Origin: Lanius collurio
Lineage: Eukaryota; Chordata; Aves; Passeriformes; Laniidae
DNA: 64,000 nt
Reading direction: 5' to 3'
Assembly: GCA_020086605.1 (NCBI GenBank)
Contig: JACBWW010000099.1
Location: 576,866-640,865 of the forward strand
Shown here: positions 55,373-64,000 of the stretch, piece by piece
Numbering within the stretch: the stretch's first letter is position 1
Layout: every line of letters begins with the position of its first letter
Position numbers and translations under genes: made by a program
Notes under the pieces: model-generated
Databases searched by the model: none
Seen by the model: only the letters and a program-made list of their open reading frames with translations
Told to the model about the DNA's origin: nothing

Positions 55373-55790
55373 AAATCATGGAATGGTTTGGCTGGGAAGG
55401 GAACTTAAATCCCATCCATGGAGGGACACCTTCCACTATCCCAGGCTGCTCCTTGGGCACTGCCAGGGATCCAGGGGCAGCCACAGCTGCTCTGGGCACC
55501 CTGTGCCAGGGCCTGCCCACCCTCCCAGGGAACAATTCCTGCCCAAGATCCCATCCAGCCCTGCCCTCTGGCACTGGGAAGCCATTCCCTGTGTCCTGTC
55601 CCTCCAGCCCTTGTCCCCAGTCCCTCTGCAGCTCTCCTGGAGCCCCTTCAGGCCCTGCAAGGGGCTCTGAGCTCTCCCTGGCGCTTCTCCTCTCCCAGTG
55701 AGCACCCCCAGCTCTCCCAGCCTGGCTCCAGAGCAGAGGGGCTCCAGCCCTCAGAGCAGCTTTGCAGTCTCATCTGGATTTACTCCAACT
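55373..55790 (-). mobile_element. CR1 LINE fragment with internal deletion
   Basis: TCATGGAATGGTTTGGCTGG, CCACTATCCCAGGCTGCTCC, then directly TTGGGCACTGCCAGGGATCC: the block between (about 20 bases) is missing. It continues CCTCTGGCACTGGGAAGCCA to CATCTGGATTTACTCCAAC. Confidence 0.9.
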
Positions 55791-55989
55791 TTATGCTTGC
55801 ACCTCTCAAGTCTTCCTGGTTTTCCTCTTCACTGATTCATTTAGAGAAAGGTTGGGATGTTCCTTCACTCCCCACTGCACTGCCCTGGTGTAGCTGGGAG
55901 GGCCAGGGCTGCGTTTGCTGTAATTTGTGGATTTGGGATTGAGTGTGTCCATGGACTGGTGAATTAATCCTACCTTTGCAAAGAACATC

Positions 55990-56146
55990 ATGCCCCTGGA
56001 TCCCTGGAAGTGTCCCAGGCCAGGCTGGATGGGGCTGGGAGCACCCTGGGACAGTGGGAGGTGTCCCTGCCCATGGCAGGGGTGGCACTGGATGGGCTTT
56101 AAGGCCCCTCCCAACCCAAACCATTCCCTGGTTCTGTAATTCCATG
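55990..56146 (+). mobile_element. CR1 LINE 3' end, inverted relative to its neighbour
   Basis: ATGCCCCTGGATCCCTGGAA, GGGAGCACCCTGGGACAGTG and CCATTCCCTGGTTCTGTAAT. Lies 200 bases from the reversed copy at 55373-55790. Confidence 0.88.
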
Positions 56147-56445
56147 AATATCAGGATGATGTAGGAATCCACTGAACCCCTTGAGAAGGGATCACGCCTG
56201 AAATGTTCTTTTCTAGTGACTCCAGAATCCTTGTGGTTCACACCCCAGTCACACAGAGCTGTGTTTCTGTGCCAGCCTGAATTCCCTGACCTCAAATCCA
56301 ACCAGAATTCCTAAGCACATGGATACAAATGCATAAACTAAACTCCACCTCATGTCTGCTGTGTTTCCCAGCACTGCAGAACTGTTACTCAAGCAAAGCC
56401 GTGGGTTCAGGAGTAAACAACAAACTCAGGTTCTTGAAGCCCATA

Positions 56446-56612
56446 GGATCACAGATTCAGGTTGGAAAAGTCCTCCAAGATCTGAGTCCAGCTGTTCCCC
56501 CAGCACTGCCCAGGCCTCCACTGACCCCTGTCCCCAAGTGCCACATCCACAGGGCTTTTAAACCCTGCCAGGGATGGGGACTCCACCCTTGCCCTGGGCA
56601 GCCTGTTCAGAC
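56446..56612 (-). mobile_element. CR1 LINE 3'-end fragment (CR1-F-like type)
   Basis: AGGATCACAGATTCAGGTTG, CCACTGACCCCTGTCCCCAA, GGGATGGGGACTCCACCCTT. Truncated after GGGCAGCCTGTTC. Confidence 0.87.
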
Positions 56613-57760
56613 AATTCTCCAGATAATTCAGATAATTCAGTTAATTCCTGATTTCTCAGCAGTCACTCTTGCACTGGGGATAATTTTCATGGCTGGCTGG
56701 GGGACTGGAGGTGCTGAGGGAGCATTTGCCACCCTCTCCCAGCCAGCTCTGGGTGACTGCCCTGTCTCCCTTCCTAGGGCAGGACTTTGTCCCTGTGTTG
56801 TCCCCACAGGGACAGGGGGTAATCGGCTCCACTGGCAAAACCACTCAGCACCCGTGGAAATAATTCAGTCTCTGGCTCCAGGGCATGGGCCCCAAATGAG
56901 GCTGTAAGGAGTGTTTGGTTCTTCTCTAAGGGGTGAGGAGGAGCTGGGCAGGAGCTCGGTGCTGCTCTGGGAGGAGGAACTCATCCCTGGTGTCCCCTTA
57001 GCCCATGGCCATGGTGTCCCCTCGAGCTGGGGTAACTCCCAGGTGTTGGCTGAGCTTTAGGAAGGGAGTTTGGAGCCTTTGGAGTGGATGTTGCTGCCTC
57101 CATAGGGAAACTGGGATGTGTGTGGTGTTCTCAGGCAGGACAGTCCTCAGCCCTCACAAGCCACGGGAGTAAACTGGGAGTGACTGGAAGAGCTGCCAGA
57201 GAAGTTCTTGCCACAAAATGTGGCTCAGTGGGAGAAGGTTGGGATTACAGTGAGGAATATTGTCCCTCCAGGTCTGTGTCCATGGGAGTTCATCTGGGAG
57301 CAGTACATGGAATATTTGGAAGGACACAGAGCAAGCAGGGGAAGGAAACCATGACGGAGTTGTTGACCAGAGAATCTTTGTCACAGCCAGGGAATTTTAA
57401 TGCCACCATCTCTATATTTAATGCCCCCATCTCCACATGTCCCAGCTGCCCATGAGCTCCAGTGGCTGATTCCACCTTACAAAGCACCCAGAGCCTGTTC
57501 CTCAGTTTCAGACATGGATCAGGGGTTGTGTCTTACCTCCTCATCTGCTTTAATTTCAGTTCATCCACCAGAGCCCGTGGTATAAATTAATATTCCCAGG
57601 CCACGGGGTGCCTTGCATAAAGCATTTTTACATCTAAATGGCACCATACATCCTGGAACAGAGCTGTGATTCATGGGCTGTTACATGCTAAAGCTGAGGT
57701 GGAGCCAGCTGACTAATTTATACTGAGTAATTAGATTCTGAATTAAATGCACAAAAGATG

Positions 57761-57779
57761 TTGTTTTTTTTTTTTTTTT
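57761..57779. repeat. Poly-T run
   Basis: About 19 T bases, following an AT-rich unique stretch. Confidence 0.9.
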
Positions 57780-58099
57780 CCCCTTTGTGCTTTTCCTCAT
57801 GCAAACTCAGATGAGCTGATACTGGAGAAGGGAAGGTGGTTTTCCTTCTCCATCACCCCAGCCTGGTGTCTGCTGGCAGCCTCAAGGGCAGCTGTGGAAG
57901 ATTCATGGGGATGGCTCCATCCCTGTGCCACCCTCCTGGGAATGTTCCCTGGCCAGGCTCCCTTCCAGGAATGCCAGTTTGCAGCCAGGCCCTGGGGACC
58001 CTTCCTTCACCCAGGAATGTGTTTGTGTCTGACTGTCGTGGTGCCTTCAGGTGCAGGCAGAGAGCAGCCAAAAGCACAGACTCACCCTGTGTGTGCTGC

Positions 58100-58345
58100 T
58101 CATGGATCAGGAGATGGGTTGGGTGGGAAGGGACCTTAAAGCCCATCCAGTGCCACCCCCTGCCATGGGCAGGGACACCTCCCACTGTCCCAGGGTGCTC
58201 CCAGCCCCATCCAGCCTGGCCTTGGGCACTGCCAGGGATGGGGCAGCCACAGCTTCTCTGAGCAACCCCTCCTTAGACACCCCAGTCCCCCCAGCCCCAT
58301 CCCCTGGCACAGGAGTCATTCCTTTGCTCCTGTCCCCACGGGACA
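58100..58345 (-). mobile_element. CR1 LINE 3'-end fragment
   Basis: TGGGTGGGAAGGGACCTTAA, CCATGGGCAGGGACACCTCC and GCCAGGGATGGGGCAGCCAC are clear to about 58270. From there GACACCCCAGTCCCCCCAGC to 58345 may be a more diverged continuation. Confidence 0.85.
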
Positions 58346-60274
58346 GATTTGCAGAAGCTGAGCTGTGGATCCAGCAGGATCTGGGCTGTCACCTCCTCCA
58401 CACCATGGGGACGGGTCCCTCCAGGCTGCTGGTGACCACCTCTGGTTGTGTCCAGCTCCTGCCTGGGGGTTCCAGCCATCGCCAGGCCCACAGAGCAGCT
58501 GAGCCCAGCCCAGGGATGGTTCCCAGTCCTGCTGCATCCAAGGGAAGCTGGAGGGGCTGAGCTGTCCCTGCCCAGGCAGGAGGGTCATTCCCCACCACGC
58601 TCCTCAGGGACAGCAGGACTTCCACGGGTCCCTCAGCACCCAAGGTCAGCAGGGGGATGTTGGCCCCCAGTGCCTTCTCTGCAATTTCCACACCCCTGGC
58701 CCAGTCTGCCCAGCCAACCCCACTATTTTTAGCTTGGTTTCCCAGGGAAACAGGGCTTTATGTGGCTGCTGTATCCTGAGATTTGACAGTGAGGGAGAGA
58801 GGTAGTAAAGATCATTCTCTGTGAGACTGTTTTTGTGAAAATAGCTCGTTTTGATTAACGAGACTGAAATCTTCAGTCAACGTGAGGGGTTTCAGCATCC
58901 CCAGCCCTTGGGCAGCCACTGCCTTGCTGCTTCCTCAGCCCTGCAAGAATTATCCCAGCATGGAAAGGAAGGGCTGCTGAGGGGCAGGGCAGGGTTTATT
59001 TATTTTTTGGGAAAGCACAGTGTACTTGTTCCTCCACTCACAGAACATCTCACTGAATGATCTTCATGCTCCATAAAAGATGCTTCTGTGGAGCTTCCAG
59101 CCATGTGCAGAATCCAGCAGCATCTCCTGAGTGGATCCTTTGCCTTTTTTTAATGTGGAAAAGAGGAAGGGAAAGCTCTTTTGGTGCCTGAACCCAGTGA
59201 CCCTGGGCTGCTGCAAACTTCAGCCCCGTGAGATTGGCACATTTGGGCTTGGTGTTCACATCCAAATGCAGGTGGTGACATTTCCTCCCCAGGAACTTTT
59301 GAAGAGAGTAAAATGGGTGATTAAAACACTTACTCATAAATTTGTCACCTCAAAGGCCAGCACATGTTGTGTTTTGCCTCACTCAGCATTGGCTGGAGGC
59401 TGAGGCAGGACAGGATCCTGTTTTCCAGAGCCAGGGAACATAAGGTGCATCTCCAGCACAGGCACGACTTGTGTGAAGTGGGGGTTTAAGGAGACTGAAC
59501 CAGGGGAGGTGGTTTTTAAATCCCTTGTGGTGTGGCAGGAATCTGCCAGGGGCTGTAGGTGGAACCCCCAGGAGCCTCCTGCCCTCGTGCAGTGATGGCT
59601 GGGGACAAGGGGTGTCCCCCAGGGGCTCCAAAACGCCACCACAGCTCCGTGTTCAGGACCTTCATTCCACCATCCACCTTCCAACCAGAGCAGGAGATGT
59701 GTCCAGCAGTTGGACAGGCCCCTGTTTGGGGCAGGTGGTGCCAGCCCCCAGAGTGCCCATCCCTGCCTGGCTTTGCCCGAGTTGTTCATTTGCAGTGTGA
59801 GGGACGTGTTTGCCCAGCTGCTTGTTGGGGCCGGGCTTGGCTCAGGCTGGAATTCATTTGCTTTATAATAAGGAATTACATGAAGACTTTGGGATGTTAA
59901 TAATCCTCCTGTGGCTCTCTGTCAGCTCCACCAGTGCTGTATCCTGCAAATTGGCCAGGAGAGTCCAGAGCAAGGGAAAGGAGCAGGATGAGGATGAGCT
60001 CGGAACAGGGCAGGACACACAGCTTGGGAGAGAGGGAGCCTTAGAGGGAGCTCAGGCTGCTGCAGCCCTCACACCTGAGTGACTCAGGGAGGACTCAGTG
60101 CCTGCTGTGGCTCCCACTCCGCTGCAGCAGGAGGTGTTGGGATGTGTCACCTCCCAGTGACAGTGACGAGGATCTCCCACTGCTGGGAGGGACGTGAGGC
60201 AGCTGAGGACCTGCAGGGGGAGGGATCAGTGCTGGTGACTCCTCTGCTGGGGCTTCAGCCTGAGGGTTCTCATC

Positions 60275-60660
60275 TCAGAATGGTATCAGGGTTGGAAAAG
60301 CCCTCTGAGGTCATCGAGTCCAACCTTCCCAGCACTGCCAAGGCCACCGCTGGCCCCTGTCCCCAAAGTGCCACACCCACACAGCCCTTAAACCCCTCCA
60401 GGGATGGGTCTTCACCCCTGCCCTGGGCAGCTGTGCCAGGGCTGGACACCTCTTTCCATGAAGAAATTTTCCCCCATATCCAACCCAAACCTCCCCTGGC
60501 CCAACCTGAGGCCGTTCCCTCTCCTCCTGTCCCTGTCCCTGTTCCCAGAGCCCGACCCCCCCTGAGCCCCCTCCTGTCAGGGAGTTGTGCAGAGCCACAA
60601 GGTCCCCCCTGAGCCTCCTTTGCTCCAGAACAACCAACAATCCAACACTCCCAGCCTGAG
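60275..60660 (-). mobile_element. CR1 LINE 3'-end fragment (CR1-F-like type), about 385 bp
   Basis: GGTTGGAAAAGCCCTCTGAG, CCCAGCACTGCCAAGGCCAC, CCTGTCCCTGTTCCCAGAGC and CCTCCTGTCAGGGAGTTGTG, then CCTCCTTTGCTCCAGAACAA. The reverse complement of the copy at 34165 over most of its length. Confidence 0.9.
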
Positions 60661-61065
60661 CAGCCCTAGCAGCCAAACAGGCTTGTTTAGAGCCAGCTTG
60701 GGGAGCCCTGGGGCACGCAGGAGGAGCAGGAGTGGCAGCAGTGGGTACCAGCTGTGACAGACCTTGGTGAGCTGCTGAGCTGAGCAAGGCTGGCTCAGCA
60801 CTGTTATTCCTGTCCAGGCTGTTGCCACATTATTTACTTTGTATAAATTGGAAGGGCATTTGTATTCATGAAATCTGAGGCTGTGATTGATGACTTTGGG
60901 GTTACACCCCAAACTGTTCCACCTCCTGGAGGTGGCACTGCCAGGCCTGAGCTGCCTCATCCTCCCATGGGCAAATCTGCTGGGAATGACCTTGGTGCTC
61001 CTGATCCAGCCCTCACCAGGGGAGCAGCACTGGCCGTGCTCAGCTGGGCTTGGGGGACTTTGGAT

Positions 61066-61325
61066 CGACAGGGAATGGCTTCCCAGTGCCAGAGGGCAGG
61101 GCTGGGTGGGATCTTGGGCAGGAATTGTTCCCTGGGAGGGTGGGCAGGCCCTGGCACAGGGTGCCCAGAGCAGCTGTGGCTGCCCCTGGATCCCTGGCAG
61201 TGCCCAAGGCCAGGCTGGATGGGGTTTGGAGCAGCCTGGGACAGTGGGAGGTGTCCCTGTCCATGGCAGGGGGTGGAACAGGGTGGTCTGGAAGGTCCCT
61301 TCCAACCCAAAGCATTCCATGATCT
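61066..61325 (+). mobile_element. CR1 LINE 3'-end fragment
   Basis: GGGAATGGCTTCCCAGTGCC, GGAATTGTTCCCTGGGAGGG, GGCTGCCCCTGGATCCCTGG and AAGCATTCCATGATCTT. Sense orientation and well preserved. Confidence 0.9.
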
Positions 61326-64000
61326 TGCCCACAGGATTAGAGAGGAGTTTTGTTCCTATTTATGTGGAGAAAAACAGCAAAATGAATGACTGAACACAGA
61401 GGGGTCAATGCTGCTGGCCCAGTGTCCATAAACTCTGGGATTCTGGGTCCCTCGTGTAGGGTCATGCAAGTCTCATGTCAGCTGTGATCACACATCTCTT
61501 GTAGCTCGGAGCAGTGCTGTGTTGTGGTTGTAGCTGGAGCTAAAAATAGAGAGGGAAAGGGCAGGATGGCCACCACTGACCTAGTTCTGGGGTTTGGTGT
61601 GCTTGGCTTTCTAAAAGTCAAAGAAATAAAAGTCTGCCTGTCACCTTAGCTTCCAAGGGATGCTCTGTTTGCAGGAGATTGTTCCCTGGCCAGGCAGCTT
61701 CCTCCAGGTTTGGTGCAGGAACTCAAGCACGTTCAGCTCAGTGCAAAACTGGCTGCAGATTGGAAGGAAATCCCTGACAGGTTTAGTGGGCTTCTGTATC
61801 AGCCCCTGTTCTACTTTGTTGTCACTGCTGGGGAGGTCCCTGAGGCTCTCTGGAACAGCCAGAATGTTCAGGGAACCTGTGGGAATGTGCAGGACCCCAC
61901 AGACACCCCCATGACCCCGAGCTGGGCACTCGGCCGTCGGGGGCTGCTCATGACAGGAGCGCTGGAAGCTTGGAAATCAATTAACTTCCAACTGCAAAGC
62001 TCATTAACCCCAAGAAAACCATCTTCAGTCCTGGGGCAGGGGTGGTTATGAGTAAGGAGAGGAGGGATTCAGATGCAAGCCTGGAAAAGACATGGGGCAG
62101 GTTGGGGTTGGATTCATTTTGCTCTCCAGCTGAGCGTCCCTCGCTCCCAGCAGCAGGGGATGGGTGAAACCTCCTTGCCTCAGGACTGGCTCCTCTCCTT
62201 CCAAATGCCACCCTTGGCACAGCAGCTCGTTCCTCCTCGCTGCTGCCCTCCCACAGGAGCCTCTCAGGGCAGGGTTGGTGCCTTTGCCTTCCATGGCCAT
62301 GCAGAGAAATCCTCGTGTGACAGGAGCCAGGCAGAGCCTGGGTTTGATCTGCCTTCCCCAGAGAGGGGGATCTTATTTATTTGGGTACCCTGGCACTGTG
62401 GTTGGCATTTGGTTTATTTATGAATGTTCTCCCTGTCTGTGTGGTTTGGGGGTGGAGTGGGGACAGCAGAGGCTGAACTGCACCTCTGTTTTCAGAAGAC
62501 AGAATTGTATTTCTGCCTTCAGTCCCAAATATCAACCGTCAACAGAGGAAGTTTGGGCTGCCAGAGGTTAAAAGTGCAACAGCTTTGTGGTTTTTACCAA
62601 GAGCTTATTTTTAACCATAAACTTTCCAGGAGAAGGTTCTCGACTTTCCTCTGCACTTCAGAAAGGTCACCTCCTGTCCCAGGCTGTGAATCCCTGCAGA
62701 GTCCTGCTCCCATCTGGAGCCTTCATCAGCCTTGTAGCTGCCTTTGACTTTTGGGGCAGCCTCGAGGTGAATTCCCGGGGGTTAAACTGAATTCCTGCCC
62801 ATTAGACCTCTGGTTACTGCAGTTTTCTGTGTCCTTTGAAGATCCTGTCAGTCACAGCTTATCTCCTTTTCTCAGAGCAGAGATCTGACAGGGACTGGGC
62901 CTCCAGGCTGGGATTCCGAGTGACTTAGCAGGGGTAAATGTCAGGGGAGATGCAGGCTTGAAGCTTTGTGGGGTGGAGGGGCCCTACTGCAAAGGGGGCA
63001 GCATCCACCCCTCCCAAGATCTATCTCTCACCCATCTCTTTGTGCCCTTTATCTCTGAGGACGGGTGTTGAACCCCACGTCTCACTTCCTCTCTCCAAAA
63101 AGCTCTGCCAGTGCAGCTGTGTCTGGATAAAAATCTTTTCTCAGCATGGCTTCAGCCCCTTTGTGCCTCTTCCCACCTCTTGCTGACCTCTCTTCCTGGG
63201 AAAGTTTGTCTTTAGTCTGAGCCTTCCTGAACTGGTTTGCTGGTTCCAGGTTTAATTAACCTGGAGTTCTTTGTGTCTAGACAGGTGAGTGGGGTGGGTT
63301 TCAGTGTGGGCAGCGAGTGAAGGACCTGCCTGGAGCTCTGTGGGGTGACGGCCTCACCCCGGCTCCTTTGAGGTGTGTCCTGCTTCAGCCAGGCCCTGCT
63401 GACAGAGCCCCAGTGGGCTGGGTTCCCTTGTTTCATCTGAAGCCCTGTCATCCTCCTTGTTTTGTTTCCAGAAGACTCAGAACTGCTTTTTCAAGGTACT
63501 TGCCCAGCTGGAATATCCCTAAATATGCATCGAGTCCCAAGTCACGTCCCTGCAACCCCTGCGAGCGAATGTCTCAGCAGGGGCTGTGTAAATTTTTAAA
63601 CAAAGGTAGCAGGCCAAGGAGGAGGTGGCAGGTGATGAAATGAAGGTGAGGAAAGAAGCAGTGAGCTCCCTGATGTGTGAGTGCCCTTCCTCCAGCTCTG
63701 AGGCACCCTCGGTGCTTTGCTGTGTCAGGGACTGGCGTGGCCCTGCTGGGTGTGGGCACTGCTGGTGCTGCACTGAGGGGTGGGCTCTGCTCACCCCTCG
63801 GGTGGGGCAGGTGATTACACAGAGCAGCTCTTGGTGTGCCAAGTCATGAATTCCACACAGGCAAACAGAGGAGCTTTTCTGCAGAGTGGTTGAAAGGAAA
63901 ACGGCTTTATCCAGGCACAGCTTCCTGCATGCCCCCTTCCCACTGGCATCCCAGACTGGCCATTGGTCGTGTGGAGCGAGCCAGGCCAGCTCTCATCCTG

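Larger units (their letters stand above)
39546..64000 (+). other. MYO1D last intron, at least 24.4 kb
   Basis: No exon was found to the window end. CR1 copies, minisatellites and a composite LTR block are listed separately. Stretches without a recognised element are 39700-43600, 43850-45500, 45700-46680, 50800-52100, 56650-58080, 58300-60250 and 61400-64000. Those at 54820-55330 and 57570-57780 are AT-rich with homeobox-like TAATTA or TTAATT words and could be conserved regulatory sequence; I cannot test that here. Confidence 0.7.

Noticed and set aside
61660..62051. Open frames of 84-113 codons near 61.7-62.0 kb
   Set aside because: Superficially protein-like, but no family was recognised and no splice context exists.
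63310..63330. Candidate acceptor for the last MYO1D exon (GGGCAG, then CGAGTGA)
   Set aside because: The phase would give Ser-Glu and then a stop at once, with a poor pyrimidine tract; the expected basic KRHLQ-type continuation is missing. Judged coincidence.

Overview
This is vertebrate nuclear DNA, almost certainly from a bird and probably a songbird. The coding signal is a spliced, animal-type unconventional myosin. The interspersed repeats are nearly all 5'-truncated CR1 LINE copies (about 35, in both orientations), joined by a few retroviral LTR-like blocks. I see no mammalian-type SINE or L1 sequence. The window is low in long AT tracts and rich in minisatellites, which fits a small, gene-dense bird chromosome; that placement is inference.

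One gene is supported: a plus-strand class I myosin, best matched to MYO1D. Nine consecutive internal exons are visible (1950-2024, 3461-3593, 13678-13844, 18057-18264, 26367-26590, 28754-28898, 29373-29477, 36335-36448, 39391-39545). All have GT/AG borders and every phase joins. They encode roughly residues 514-954 of a protein of about 1006 residues: the end of the motor domain, the converter, two IQ motifs, the linker and most of the membrane-binding TH1 tail. The 5' half of the gene lies before the window. The last coding exon (about 50 residues) is not found in the final 24.4 kb, so the window ends inside a very long last intron.

Layout: 1-13.7 kb holds two motor exons and a 10-kb intron with nested CR1s. 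13.7-26.6 kb holds the converter and IQ exons, an intron with an LTR-like insertion inside a CR1, and a 400-N gap. 26.6-29.5 kb holds a 699-bp LTR lodged exactly in the splice donor of the IQ exon, then the neck and first tail exons. 29.5-39.5 kb holds the tail exons and an 11-bp minisatellite running into a 398-N gap. 39.5-64 kb is the last intron, with CR1s, a 20-bp minisatellite, a composite LTR block, a 31-bp minisatellite and a long TTCC tract.

The most interesting observation is the solo LTR at 26595-27293. It has TG...CA ends and 5-bp target duplications (GGTAC), and it landed at intron position +5. Its own terminal TG re-creates the +5/+6 bases of the original donor, so the splice site reads the same before and after insertion. 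Intron retention would now end in a stop codon made by the first three LTR bases, with an AATAAA one base later. I found no undescribed multi-gene system here.
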